Of a DNA stretch of 64,000 nucleotides, positions 25,981 through 37,520 are shown piece after piece. The first letter of the stretch is position 1; each line of letters opens with the position of its first letter. A model generated the notes under the pieces. That model was given only the letters and a program-made list of their open reading frames with translations. It made no database searches and had not been told where the DNA came from. Both the position numbers and the translations under genes were made by a program. This DNA is from Siphlonurus alternatus (Eukaryota; Arthropoda; Insecta; Ephemeroptera; Siphlonuridae). The stretch is taken from NCBI GenBank assembly GCA_949825025.1, contig OX463788.1, forward strand, positions 21,619,971 to 21,683,970, given 5' to 3'.

Positions 25981-26567
25981 CAAGCTTGTACATCAAGCTT
26001 TGGCCAAGAAAGTTGGTCTCATTGAGACAGAGGTTCCGTACTATAAGTGCAAGCCGGAACAAGTTCTCCGTAATCAGGATGCAAAAATCCTGTGGGATTC
26101 TGCCATCACCACAGATAGAGCTGTTGAAGCAAACAGACCTGATCTTGTTCTCTTCGACAAGAAAGCTCGAACAGCGGTGATTGTCGACATTGCTGTCCCG
26201 CTGGACGAGAATCTTGTGACCACAGTTGCGGAGAAAAAGCGCAAGTACCAGCCACTTGCTGTCGAGCTCAAAGACATGTACCAGCTCCGTAGTGTTGATG
26301 TGGTTCCAGTTGTGATCTCTAGTAACGGTCTTGTGACCAAAGACTGGTCATTTGCCAGAGAGAAGTTGGCTCTCAAAGAATACCACATGCGTGTCATGCA
26401 GAAGGCTGCTATTCTTGGCACGGCTAACATTGTGCGCAAGGTTTTGAGCTTGTAGCACCCCCGCATGTGTACCCGCATTCCCCTCTCAATGTTTGGTACG
26501 GGCGCTTGCACCTTGGCTTGATTGAGCCCGGTGTTAGTGCTTATGAAGAAGAAAGCAAGAAAAAGAC

Positions 26568-26568
<1 letters not shown>
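25981..26568 (+). mobile_element. 5'-truncated RLE-type non-LTR retrotransposon, copy I
   Basis: The shortest of three near-identical copies. It begins right after (AAT)n with CAAGCTTGTACATCAAGC and keeps only the endonuclease part, from VHQALAKKVGLIETEVPYYK to the stop at 26,453-26,455, with RPDLVLFDKKARTAVIVDIA intact. The 3'UTR and its AAGACA end match the other copies, and a (TAA)n array of about 75 bp follows. Any upstream in-frame ATG belongs to flanking DNA. Truncation from the 5' end is expected when target-primed reverse transcription stops early. Confidence 0.83.

Positions 26569-26643
<75 letters not shown>
26569..26643 (+). repeat. (TAA)n between RLE copy I and element B copy 2
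   Basis: About 25 TAA units joining the 3' end of one retroelement to the 5' end of the next. Confidence 0.92.
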
Positions 26644-26644
<1 letters not shown>

Positions 26645-27708
26645 GGACACCCGGCTGTTCTTGACTCATATTAAACACTGTGTGGGGAAAGTTCAGTACG
26701 CGCCGCGTGGGACCGCGCCCTTGGGGCTCCACCTGGGGGTTGTTTAATTACAGCCCTCAGTCCATAGCCACTAACCGGTTATGGAGCCTGAGCTCTCCCT
26801 GCTGCCGCGGAGCTCAGAGTACCTAGGCAGCAAAATCTCGGCAATGCTGGGGACTCTTATAGTTTAACAGCAGACTATGGGAGGATAAATGCAACGGTCC
26901 CTAGCGCAATTGTCGGAGGTTGCTTGAAGGAGTTCCCGGATGGCCGGCGTGATCAGTTTGCCGGCTGCACCTAGTGGCGGGGAGGTCCACGGGATCGGCC
27001 ACCTTATCATCAGGGTGGTTTTGGTGGAGGTGGGTGCTCCACTCTGTGGGTCGATGGTTATTGGTGCACCAGAAACCTGCAGAGTGGGAGCGGCAGGCTG
27101 ACGGAACGGTGGCTTACTTGACGCAAGTCAGGAGCAGCCGTGTCAGCGTAGGATGGGGTTTTTGTGGGTGGGGGGTGGGCGCGAGCGCTATGTGGTGTAT
27201 TCACTGTGTGGGGGGAACTATGTTTCGTGTATGGTGACCAGCCGGCCGGCTCAGGGAGATGTGGTGCCAATATGTCGTAGTGGCCCGTGCAGTCGGGAAG
27301 TAGTCCCCTAGCTAGGTCTGACACTCGTATGACGAACGCTCCTCATGGATATTTTCGGTGAGGCAGCGGTCTGAAGGTGAGGCTCTCCAAACGGGTGGGT
27401 GAAGCAAAGCTAATATCCGAACACAACAGTGAACGGTGCTCGCGGACGGGGATTGTGGGTCGGGGGAGAGGGTGCAAAGCTCGGTCGCGGTGGGGCTGAT
27501 GGTCACTGCGGTGACACTATTCGTACGTCATGCTCGGGGTAATAGACCCGGGTCCTACGGGTGTGATTCCGTGGAGGCTGGGTAACACCGTGGCCGAAAG
27601 TCTGGCACTCCAAAGGGGCATTGTTGGGGAAAAAACGAGGCACAGCTGGGTCTGTCCTATGACCAGGGCAATCTAGTGGTGTCTCACAAAAAAAAAAAAA
27701 AAAAAAAA
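26644..27708 (+). mobile_element. Element B, copy 2, with longer 3' end and A-tail
   Basis: Same element as 6142-6945 (shared start TTCAGTACGCG..CGTGGGACCG and shared blocks throughout), but with an additional 5' segment (AGGACACCCGGCTGTTCTTG) directly on (TAA)n. The 3' end is longer: CAATCTAGTGGTGTCTCAC followed by about 22 A and GTAATAATAATAA. The middle carries indels and substitutions relative to copy 1, so B is older or more diverse than the RLE copies. No intact ORF with recognisable domains. Confidence 0.65.
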
Positions 27709-27917
27709 AAAGTAATAATAATAATAAAGTTTCAAAGCTGAATTACAAACAATAATCACAAACTTCACATTACCAGCTACTTGTGGAGATCGATATTAAT
27801 TTGACTGTGCTGTTGTACAATATATGTATATATATATAATTAAGTATATATATATATATTATATATATTATATATAATATAAGCTACCAAAAATAAAATT
27901 ATATATAAAGATAAATA

Positions 27918-28256
27918 TAAAAAGGAATTATACTTATTAAAAGTTAATACAAGTATAATTGCTATGTTGAATTTGAGTAATTCAGTATAATAAAGTAAAT
28001 TTAATTACACAATAAATTATGCTATTTTTATTTTTTATTATCATTAATAAATTATAATAAAGCTACACACTGAACCCTATATGATTGCCACAAAATGATT
28101 TTAAGAGGTATAATATTTCTATATATAATTTATTACAATAAAATGAAACTATTATAATTTATTGTGTAATTAAGCTTTGTACTTTATTATACTGAATTAC
28201 TCAAATTAAACATAGGAATTATACTTGTATTAACTTGTAATAAGTATTTCTTTCTT
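27918..28256. mobile_element. AT-rich foldback element, AAAGGAATTATAC type, copy 1
   Basis: The left arm (AAAGGAATTATACTTATT, AGTTAATACAAGTATAATT) and right arm (AATTATACTTGTATTAACTT, TAAGTATTTCTTT) are inverted over about 150 bp. The core GAACCCTATATGATTGCC is shared with the copy at 60.3 kb. Confidence 0.68.
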
Positions 28257-28346
28257 AATAGGGAAAAATATGATGATAAAAATTTTGCTTTTGTATTGGA
28301 CATTAGGAATACTTGATATATAGAGTGCAATTAGCCCACTGAACTG

Positions 28347-28526
28347 CAGGCGCAGATCCACTGCTGATCCAGGAGGTAGCTGGGGGGGGGGGGCAGCAGC
28401 CCCCTCCGAAATTTTGAATTTATTTAACATGGGCAATATAGGATTTTCCCCCTCTCCAATTTGTTTCTTTACATTGGCTTTATGGAGGCAGCCTCTCCCA
28501 AATTTTTTTTTCTGGATCCGCGCCTG
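28347..28526. mobile_element. hAT-type MITE, copy 1 (overlaps ninjurin exon F)
   Basis: Terminal inverted repeats CAGGCGCAGATCCA (left, mutated) and CTGGATCCGCGCCTG (right). An exact 8-bp target-site duplication CTGAACTG flanks it at 28,339-28,346 and 28,527-28,534. Eight-base duplications are the hallmark of hAT transposons. It has a G-run in the left arm and an internal partial palindrome. Its right end is read as coding sequence by ninjurin exon F. Confidence 0.85.
28419..28424 (-). terminator. Candidate poly(A) signal inside the hAT MITE
   Basis: The minus strand carries AATAAA 56 bases after the stop of ninjurin exon F. The two other copies of this MITE read GGATTTAACATG or its complement at the same place, without the hexamer. 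A short insertion in this copy (GAATTTATTTAACATG) creates it. Confidence 0.4.
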
Positions 28527-28842
28527 CTGAACTGAGTAGGTTTTCTGCACACGATTTCCTATTGCTGCACTTGGACTGCTTGGTCATGATGCAGAAAGTG
28601 TACATTGTGTAGGGCTTACGAACAAGCGTATTGTTTGCTTCCGTCGAGGTAGCGGTGAAAATTGTGCATCTTTGGAGGAGCCCGCCCATACCGCCCAGCT
28701 CGAACGTGCTGATCACCACATTGGTGACGAGCGTGGACGCATTCAGCAGCAGCACGAAGGTGTTGTTACAGCTCTTCGCCACGCGCTGCTGCTCTAACCG
28801 GTTGATGTCAAGTGCCCCAACCAGCAGCACCAGTACCACCGT
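28480..28842 (-). CDS. Ninjurin alternative terminal exon F (distal; 3' end inside a hAT MITE)
   Basis: Acceptor GGTGCAG|ACGGTGGTA in phase 0, then 120 codons to TAA at 28,480. It begins TVVLVLLVGALDINRLEQQR, continues VAKSCNNTFVLLLNASTLVT and NVVISTFELGG, a third version of the ninjurin second hairpin with the VNxVI-type helix (here TNVVISTF). The C-terminal tail is much longer than in the other isoforms and rich in S, T, N, K and C. The last codons (AGADPEKKIWERLPP, stop) come from the right end of a hAT-type MITE at 28,347-28,526, so the original stop has probably been lost or replaced. The isoform would be about 202 aa. The intact frame suggests use; expression is not shown. Confidence 0.75.
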   Translation of the reverse strand, partial: TVVLVLLVGALDINRLEQQRVAKSCNNTFVLLLNASTLVTNVVISTFELGGMGGLLQRCTIFTATSTEANNTLVRKPYTMYTFCIMTKQSKCSNRKSCAENLLSSAGADPEKKIWERLPP

Positions 28843-31800
28843 CTGCACCACGAAGCCATCTCACTAGGTACCACGTTCAAAATATAAATATCATGATTGT
28901 GTCGTCTCAATACCACTTGCCCCGAACAGTATATATACTATAATAATTATTAATACACACTTTCAGAGAAGTTACGTGGCACTGATAGGCTTTTTTCAGT
29001 GAATTGAGTGGAATCAAATCTACTACATGATATTTTTTTTTTTTTTAAACCATATTTAGAAACTGTGCAAGAGATTGCAACTTATTTCAATTATTTAATA
29101 CATATTTTATAATAGGAATTTTTATAACTAACACCAACAAAATACAAAATGCATAGTAAATTAACGGATATTATAATGTTACTTATATTTATACGCCTCC
29201 AAAATATTTCTAGATTAAACATGATTATTGTATGCATTATTATTATTAAATATATCATTAACTTACAACATGGCACTTTTCTGATTGATATTGTTTAAAA
29301 AAATATAAAGCTATTTTTAGTAATTGCATGCGCGCTTATAAATTGTTATAGAAGAAAATTAGCAGGCGTTAGTTGATGAGTAAGATTTATGATGGCACAG
29401 TATAATAATTATAGAATTAATAATTAATATAGAATGCAATGAGAAGTTCGCAAAATTTATTCTGTCAGATAATTGCTCTTGGTGAAAGCACTAGCTGTCT
29501 AAAAATTATAATATATATTTATTTTAACGTCTGTGGAATTGCATTTAAATTTGTAACAAATTTATGCACTTACATTCTTGATTTATATAGCCTATATTAT
29601 GTCTGTAAGTATATTAACTGTACATAATTATATATCATATATCATATATTTTTCTATATAGAACTCGATAGCATTGTTTTTGTTTTCATCCAATATTATT
29701 ATTTATTAACAAAGAAAAAACTTTACCTTAAAAGGTTCATGACTCCAATTTAAACTATAATTCGTACAGGAGGAAGACCAAAATTTTAAATTAATTTTGC
29801 ACTTTAAATCTCAGAAAAATTGCACAATAGCACAATAGCTGCTGGGGAAGGATTCTACTTTAAACGTAGGTATTATAATTTTACTTCTATTTTTTAGCCT
29901 AAAAATATATAGACATTCATTTGCTCTCTTTGAAATTGGCTAAGTAAGTTTCTCCTGGATTGTAAAGACTTTCTATATAAAGGCTTAAAAATTACACCTT
30001 TGTTTGCGATTTTTTTCCTAAAAAATTATTATTTAAAGGAGATATGTAGAGAGTTTTTTAAAGTTTGTGTTCATAATAATCAATATCCCGTCTCCTGACT
30101 GCTTGTAATAGTTGTAATCTATGTGCTCAGTTGTTGCAGCCGAACAAAAGAATAATGATAGATCCAGACAAGAAGACATTTAAATAAAAGATGATAGGGG
30201 GGGGGGGGGGGGAGGGGGAATAGTATGGTATTGGAAACGCTGCTATTCATGCCACACACCCTTTTATAATTTTCAATAAATTAAAATTTATAATACATGC
30301 ATTCTTTATTAAACAAAAATATCACAAATTTTTAAGTATAGAAAATAACATGAAATGTATCATTGTGCAAACAAGCCATGAACATTTTTATTTGAAAATA
30401 GAAAAGCAAACAAAGCATTGTGGTACAGCAAAAACATCACACAATTAATATGTTGAAAAGCTAAAATATCATAATTTCATTTAAAAAATATCTTATGTAT
30501 GAACTAAAAGCATATATATATATATATATAAAAATACACATTGCAATATCTAATCAATGATTTTTCAACAACAACAAAACATCAATTTGTGCTGTCAAAA
30601 TCAACACAATTATATGTCACAGAGTGACTCTGGCTGTACAGTAAAAATTGATTAACAGAAGTTCGTTAGACTAGAACTTCTAGAATACAAAATTTATTAT
30701 TTTGTATACGTACTTATTCATGTAAGTTAATTAAGCTAATTCAGGTTACAATTAAGTCTTTATTAAATACATTTTTATTTTATTTCAAACATTGAATTAA
30801 TATATAATTATGCAATTTTTTTCTAGTTAATTTTAAAAAAAAATAGTCACTTTTATTAGAAAATAGTACGTAATTTTATGTATAGCTGATTACATGAGCA
30901 GCAAATTTCAAAGCACGAGGCAGAAGGACTTGGAGGTTTTTATCCAAGATGACAGCGTTGGTTCAACCATAGCGTCCTGTAATAATTACAGCCCAGCCAA
31001 GTGGCGAATATTCAAACGTAGTTTCATTTTAGTCAATAAGTTTTATAGTGTCTGTACTGTACATTACAGCCTATATAAATAGCCTTGTTAATTATTGCAA
31101 TGCGAGTCATCATAATTAATAATTAAGTGAATAGCATGTTTGCTGCCATTATATATATAAGCATAGGATCTTGATGGGGTTCAATATAGCCCCACATCAA
31201 AATTTCGATATGTTTTAAGTTTTAAGGAACTTCTCCCACTCTGTATAAGTATTTCAGCAATTTAATTCTGAATGCAAGCTTTATGCAAGGAGAGTACGTA
31301 CATATTCGGTAATAATTCTGAACATAATAAAAGCGTGCATGCTTTATCAGTCACCTTGACAATTACATACTTTTCAGCAAAGCTATAGTGGATGCATTTT
31401 GTGATTATTTACTAGGTGAGTATTTAAGGTAACTGAAAAAGCAATTAAGCTACTCTTTTATTATGTCACAGACGAACAAAACCGAATTACTTGCACCTAA
31501 CTGGCGGTCTACTTTTGGATAGGGGTTATAATAGGAACATATGGGTTTGATAGTACTTTTGTAAACTTAAGAATATAGTTACAAATAATTAAAAGTTTGT
31601 AAATTGTTGGTAGTAATTATATATTTACACAATAATTAAGGTTAAGGCAAAACTGCAAACACTTATTTAAGTACTTTTAGCTTGTATAATATGAATACAG
31701 TATTGAGTATAATACAATACAAACATGTTGGTATATATTATACTATGTTGTACAACTATAAACTATAACATAGCTAGCGTTCTGTAATACGTATACACAG

Positions 31801-33012
31801 GGAGCTATGAATCATAAAGATTGAATAAAGAATTTGAATAACAGCATAAACATAAATAAATGAATAACAGAATTAAGGGGGAGAACATTTTGATGGATTT
31901 TATGTAAAACATGTGACAATAATGTATTCATAAAAATTATGAGGCAAAATATGCGATTCTTAATACTGCATATACGCCATATATACAAAACTTCATGTGT
32001 GTATGATATTTATTAAAATATGATATAGTGTGTGTTGATTGATATTGTGTTGAGTTTTAGTATACGAATTTTATTTACATAGTATACAATATTATTATTT
32101 CAAGTTAATAATTAATATGTAATGTTTTATAAATAATTTTAATTAATTTTTTAAAACTTCAATCTTGCCAGCAAGAAAAAAAAATATTTCAGTGTTGCTG
32201 AAAAAATAATAGCAACAAAACATACAACACGGATCAGTGGCCTCCTTATTTTATTTCAATATATACAATGTCTTAGAGAGTTATAAAATAAACTTAAATT
32301 ATAATTAATTCAATATACGAAGTAGAATGGTATCGGTATATTATTATTGTCACCATGAAAGGTTTAAATATAAATAATAAGCAAACTAGGCTTATTGAAT
32401 GAAATATCTTTGTGTCTGTTACTGAAATTAAGAGCTATTCAAGAGGTAGATTCACATGAATTGTTTATTAGCTAAGTAATTTGATCGTAGGTGTGGTAAC
32501 TTTTTCTTTTTTTTTTTTTTTTTTTTTTTTTACTGTCTTAGATGGCTTCTAATTTAAGGTAACGCCACCAATGTTAAAAAAAATCCCTCTCACAAAAATT
32601 CTGAAAAAAATTTAAAATGTTCTCCTCTACACCCCCTATCAGTAGCTAAAATATCAGGTATACAAATACGATCTAGTTTTTGAGTTATGAATTTTTAAAG
32701 TTGACCAATTTAACATGGGAGTTTCATTTCTCCATATGTTAAAGTAGTCAACTTTAAAATTTTATAACTCAAAAACTAGATCGTATTTGTGTACCTGATA
32801 TTTTAGGTATTGATAGGGGGTATAGAGGAGAACATTTTAAATTTTTTTCAGAATTTTTGTGAGAGGGATTTTTTTTAACATTGGTGGCGTTACCTTACCC
32901 TTAAGTGAAATCAAATTGTTTAGCTGATCCATGTAAATTTCCTATGCAGAAAAAAAGAAAAAAAAAAAAAACGCGTTTGTTTTCTCCCTAGTCAGCTTGC
33001 TCGAGTGGTGTC
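28843..33012 (-). other. Ninjurin intronic/3' region between terminal exons F and E
   Basis: AT-rich, no coding frame. Holds a G-run (about 16 G) at 30,198-30,213 and TTAA MITE copy 2. A minus-strand AATAAA near 32,249 could serve exon E. Confidence 0.5.
32554..32904. mobile_element. TTAA-flanked foldback MITE, copy 2
   Basis: Same family and nearly the same sequence as copy 1; the left end lacks six bases of the terminal repeat (TTAAGGTAACG). It lies between ninjurin terminal exons E and F. Confidence 0.82.
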
Positions 33013-33219
33013 TCATGGTTCTATGATGTCCTCGCGATGTAAGTTTTTGAGTAGCTGCGGGTGCTGTTCGAGACCAAAGCCCGAGATGACGACGTTGACC
33101 AGAGAGATGATGAACACGAACGCGAGGGCCAGGTTGTTGAGGATGTCCGCCAGCCTCTGGTCCTTCTCCTTGTTGATATTTAGGCTGCCCAGCGCCACGA
33201 ACAGCACTCCAACAAGCAC
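33013..33219 (-). CDS. Ninjurin alternative terminal exon E (canonical form)
   Basis: Acceptor GGTGCTCCCTCAG|GTGCTTGTT in phase 0, 68 codons, stop TGA at 33,013. It encodes VLVGVLFVALGSLNINKEKD, then QRLADILNNLALAFVFIISL, then VNVVISGFGLEQHPQLLKNL and a short acidic end. This is the textbook second half of a ninjurin: (V/I)LVGV(L/F), a polar connector, (I/F)LNNLA..(L/F)VFII..VN(V/I)xIxxFG. A protein made with the three shared exons would be about 150 aa. It is the isoform most like NINJ1/NINJ2 and fly Nijs, and likely the one with the standard membrane-rupture or adhesion role; that assignment is by homology. Confidence 0.9.
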   Translation of the reverse strand: MLVGVLFVALGSLNINKEKDQRLADILNNLALAFVFIISLVNVVISGFGLEQHPQLLKNLHREDIIEP

Positions 33220-34124
33220 CTGAGGGAGCACCGCATAGCAACTCATGTACACGCAGCTCAGCGAGGTATAGCAAGAGATTAACACAATACACAACAGTAC
33301 TCGCTCCAACGTGCAATTCCAAAGATGACCATAACCTTAATTGAGAAACATTTAATTGTAAATATTAATATAAAAAGTTCTAACTTACACTTTATCACAT
33401 GCGAAGCTAATGTTATAATATGCTTTAATATATAACGACAAAAGTTTTGATGTTTAGATTATTATTTGATGACGATGTTAATAATAATAATGCTAATCAT
33501 TAATTAGCGTTGTTAATTATTGTATTCTGAATTTTCAGCAAAGCAGTGAAAATTGGTCACATACTGTATTATAGTACGCTTTATATTCCATTAGAGTACG
33601 CAATGCTTTCAGAATGTTAAATGTTAAACAAATAAATGCTAACATTACACACAGTCCTTATTTTATTATAAAAACAACAAAATCAATCTTCCCTTTCCCT
33701 TGAATAACATATCAAATAAAATAAAAGTTACGGTATCAGAAAATATAATTAAGTCTTCATCATAATTGTAATTCCAATTCATTTTCCTGGTGCAATCAGG
33801 TCACTATTTGCATTTAAATTTACTAATTTTTGTCAAAATACAATTCATGTGGAAATATGGAAAGATGTTCACAAAAGAACCATTCATTTTGGACAGTCAT
33901 ACATACTGTAAATTTAATTTATATAGTAGAGAGCTTTGTGTTAAACTCGTTACTGAAAAATTTGATGTTTCTTGTGAATATTACCTTCTATACTTTCAAA
34001 TTCTCTTAATTATTATATTTTCTTGTCAACACACAACACAGGGTATGATTATTGCTATTACTACGACATAACGGACGAAGTTGTGATGGGTGGACGGCGC
34101 TTCTCAAGGGAAGGGGTCTGTCTG

Positions 34125-34313
34125 CTAGTCGGCGACGGTGGGGTGAACGGGCCGCGGGTTGAATACCGCGATCACCAGGTTCACGGCAGACACGGTGAAC
34201 GCGCCGATCAGTGACATGTAGTTGAGGCACAGAGCCGACTGACGGAACTCGGAGCGGTGCAGACGACAGTCCCGCAGCATGTTGAGGCTCAGCGCCAAAC
34301 AGCCCATCACCAC
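34125..34313 (-). CDS. Ninjurin alternative terminal exon D (proximal)
   Basis: Acceptor GATTCTCTACAG|GTGGTGATG in phase 0, then 62 codons and a TAG at 34,125. It encodes a membrane hairpin: VVMGCLALSLNMLRDCRLHR, a polar turn with two Cys, then MSLIGAFTVSAVNLVIAVFN and a short tail PRPVHPTVAD. The second helix keeps the family pattern (S/A)xVN(L/V)VIxxF. With the shared exons the product would be about 144 aa, normal ninjurin length. It is the nearest of the three terminal exons to the common exon. It lacks the Asn-Asn of canonical ninjurins before the last helix, so it is the most diverged in the turn. Upstream, at 34,427-36,370, sits a (TAA)n/retroelement block inside the intron. Confidence 0.82.
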   Translation of the reverse strand: MVMGCLALSLNMLRDCRLHRSEFRQSALCLNYMSLIGAFTVSAVNLVIAVFNPRPVHPTVAD

Positions 34314-34422
34314 CTGTAGAGAATCCACGTCACTTGGACCACGCACCAGCCAAGCACCAAAGGAAAATGTCGCCACTTCACGACATCGGTGTTTGAGTAA
34401 CCGTAGAGAACAAGACAGATTG

Positions 34423-34543
<121 letters not shown>

Positions 34544-36224
34544 GCATTGAACCCGCTGAGCAGGATGCTCCGAACCTCTGGGTATGGTTACGTTCTACAG
34601 AGGAATCCAGAAGTTCGCATTTCTCACCAGTTTTACATGGATGACCTCAAGTTATATGCTTCTGGTGAAGACCAGTTGCACAGCATGTTTGAACTTGTCA
34701 AAAGTTTTAGTGATGCAATTTGCATGGAGTTTGGTCTTGACAAGTGTGCTGTTGTGCATGTGAGAAAAGGGGAGATTCAAGATCCACAAGAAGGCTTGCG
34801 GCTCATGGGAGGCACCGTTATTCAAGACTTGGGTGTCGAGGAAAACTACAAGTACCTCGGTCTGCAGCAGCTAATTGGCATTAAAGATGTAGATGCCAGA
34901 AAACAAGTCGAGAAAAAAGTGCTGTCTCGAGTCGACAAGATTTGCAAGTCTTTTGTCAGTGCGAGGAACAAGATTACTGCGATTAATACGTGGGCTATCC
35001 CTGTGGCTGGATATACGTTTGGTGTCGTCAGGTGGTCGGAGACGTCACTGCAAGCTTTTGATAGAAAAGTGAGAACCACCCTCACGAAGCACAGGATACA
35101 TCACCCGAGGAGCTCAGTCGAGAGACTGTACCTTTCACGTCATGTAGGTGGAAGAGGTTTGCTCAGCATGGAGATGATGTGTCGTCAGCAGGAGTTGAAA
35201 CTTCGGCAGTACTTTGTGTCACGTGGTGATGGGTTGCATGCAGCTATTTGCAACCAGGACCGTGGCTACACTCCGCTACATTTGAGTGAGCAAGAGTTTC
35301 AGCCTGCCATTAGAACCCAGGCTGACAGAGTCTTGGAGTGGTCAACAAAAGCATTGCATGGTCGGTTTGCTGCAGCGTTATCTTCGGATCAGGTGGACAC
35401 CAAGAGTTCCACTGAGTGGCTGCGGACAAGTGGGTTGTTTGCGGAGACAGAGGGCTTTGTCTGTGCCATACAGGATCAGGTCATCAGGACTAGGGCGTAT
35501 GAGCGACACATCCTCAAAGTCAACATCAGTGACCGGTGTCGTCTTTGCAAGCAGGCTAACGAGTCCATTCAGCATGTCACTGGGGGCTGTCCAGTGCTTG
35601 CTCCAAAAGAGTACTTAGAGCGCCACAATTCTGTTGCCAAAGTTGTACATCAAGCTTTGGCCAAGAAAGTTGGTCTCATTGAGACAGAGGTTCCGTACTA
35701 TAAGTGCAAGCCGGAACAAGTTCTCCGTAATCAGGATGCAAAAATCCTGTGGGATTCTGCCATCACCACAGATAGAGCTGTTGAAGCAAACAGACCTGAT
35801 CTTGTTTTCTTCGACAAGAAAGCTCGAACAGCGGTGATTGTCGACATTGCTGTCCCGCTGGACGAGAATCTTGTGACCACAGTTGCGGAGAAAAAGCGCA
35901 AGTACCAGCCACTTGCTGTCGAGCTCAAAGACATGTACCAGCTCCGTAGTGTTGATGTGGTTCCAGTTGTGATCTCTAGTAATGGTCTTGTGACCAAAGA
36001 CTGGTCATTTGCCAGAGAGAAGTTGGCTCTCAAAGAATACCACATGCGTGTCATGCAGAAGGCTGCTATTCTTGGCACGGCTAACATTGTGCGCAAGGTT
36101 TTGAGCTTGTAGCACCCCCGCATGTGTACCCGCAATCCCCTCTCAATGTTTGGTACGGGCGCTTGCACCTTGGCTTGATTGAGCCCGGTGTTAGTGCTTA
36201 TGAAGAAGAAAGCAAGAAAAAGAC

Positions 36225-36225
<1 letters not shown>
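34544..36225 (+). mobile_element. 5'-truncated RLE-type non-LTR retrotransposon (R4/Dong-like), copy II
   Basis: The frame runs open from the left junction in the (TAA)n array to the stop at 36,112, about 520 codons. It opens inside the reverse transcriptase, with the catalytic motif C as QFYMDDLKLYA, then the thumb. A zinc knuckle CRLCKQANESIQHVTGGC (C-x2-C-x8-H-x4-C) follows, then a restriction-like endonuclease with RPDLVFFDKKARTAVIVDIA (PD...D, then a basic KKRKYQ helix). This order is diagnostic of RLE-bearing elements (R2, R4, NeSL, CRE groups); YMDD and insertion in TAA repeats fit R4/Dong. The 3'UTR of about 110 bp contains a small hairpin and ends AAGAAAAAGACA directly on (TAA)n. The copy has no stop or frameshift, but lacks ORF start, finger and palm A/B regions, so it cannot move by itself. 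Confidence 0.85.
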
Positions 36226-36263
<38 letters not shown>

Positions 36264-36265
<2 letters not shown>

Positions 36266-36338
36266 TATCTTCATCTATAATTATTGGGCCCGGTGCTGGC
36301 GCTTAAACACCCCAACTAAGTTGGGAGTTAAAAACACA
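36264..36338 (+). mobile_element. Element C, 3' fragment
   Basis: About 55 bp of the C 3' end (TTGGGCCCGGTGCTGGCGC, then CCCAACTAAGTTGGGAG) after a short unrelated segment, between two (TAA)n tracts downstream of RLE copy II. A severely 5'-truncated insertion. Confidence 0.6.
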
Positions 36339-36371
<33 letters not shown>

Positions 36372-37237
36372 TGCTTTTAGAAATTTTATATATTTAATTA
36401 TTTACGTTTTAAAATGTTAAACATATACGAATATACGAATATCGTAAATTGCAGATAAACATTGCAACAGGAACAAAAAAATGCTAAAATAATATATTAT
36501 TGTATTACTTGATTTTTATTTAGTCACGCTCCAGCTATACTCATAAGTATTAATATTTGAACTCAGTCTTTAATTTGTAGAGAGACTATCAGTGCTGTGA
36601 CATCAAATTCACGAAAAAATGTTCAGCTCTATATTTGACTGTTAAAGTCATGCATAAATTTGAAGTCGCATTGTATTCACTTCATTTTGAGAATATTGAT
36701 GTCTCTGGAGAGAGGGGGGAAGGAGAAACACATAATCAACTGAAGTCGTGAAATTATTTTAAATTAAAAAAAAAAATATTAAAAATTTGCATTAATAAGT
36801 GTCGTTTATATGTTTACACCAAAATGATTATTTTTTTATTCAAGTATACATACAGTACATATGTAATAACGTAAATCAAATCATTGAAATTATTATATAA
36901 TTGATTATTTGCCTTATTTTTTATACTTGTTTTTACAAAATGAAGTAAACCTGCTGATTAATTTGTGTCTTTCCAGAGCCAAACAATATTTATTTTTATG
37001 CTTTTAACTGTTACTGCAGTGTATATTATTAATAATTTTATATTTACCATTAAGGTGATTAAATTTGTAATGAAATAAAATGATTAAAGACGTCATACTG
37101 ATACGGTCCCATACGGAATGTGTTCAGTTTAAAATATTAATGCTTTGGATGCAATATGTGGATACTGTTGAAATAAATGGCAATTTTTTTAAGTATTAAT
37201 GAAATATATAATGTCATGCAATGGAAGGGAAGGGAAA

Positions 37238-37520
37238 TAATGGACGTGATTCACGAAATAGTTATACAATAAGATAATCATCACGCTCCCTCACTAACCA
37301 CAGTTAATAGGTCTGTTCGTAAATACACAATCAGAAAGAATCAATTATTTGTGATGAACCTTCTGTACATAGGACATAAGGTTCATCACAAATAATCGAT
37401 TCTTTCTGATTGCGTATTTACGAACAGACCTATATAAATGTCTACATTGCTTTCATCTGAAATAACCATGATTATTGATTAGTGAGAAACCTCACCTCCT
37501 TCATGAATCTGCCACTATTA
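37238..37520. mobile_element. Diverged GATTCACG-type foldback with a nested hairpin element
   Basis: Left TAATGGACGTGATTCACGAA and right TCATGAATCTGCCACTATTA are inverted. Inner arms are AATCATCACGCTCCCTCACT and AACCATGATTATTGATTAGT. The centre is occupied by a separate 125-bp hairpin element at 37,308-37,432. Confidence 0.6.
37308..37432. mobile_element. 125-bp near-perfect hairpin element (TAGGTCTGTTCG ends)
   Basis: TAGGTCTGTTCGTAAATAC pairs with GTATTTACGAACAGACCTA, and the arms continue through TCAGAAAGAATC and ATTATTTGTGATGAACCTT with only a few mismatches, leaving a loop of about 17 bases. Terminal TA suggests a Tc1/mariner-type non-autonomous element. A relative lies at 41,616-41,756. 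Confidence 0.75.

Noticed and set aside
28347..28526. Reading the glycine/proline frames in the three CAGGCGCGGATCCAG elements as genes
   Set aside because: They are short non-autonomous hAT elements; frames come from G- and C-runs. Only the part appended to ninjurin exon F may be translated.
33013..34313. Two terminal ninjurin exons as separate genes or as consecutive exons of one mRNA
   Set aside because: Each has an in-frame stop, so they cannot be spliced in series into one protein, and neither has its own start or upstream amphipathic exon.
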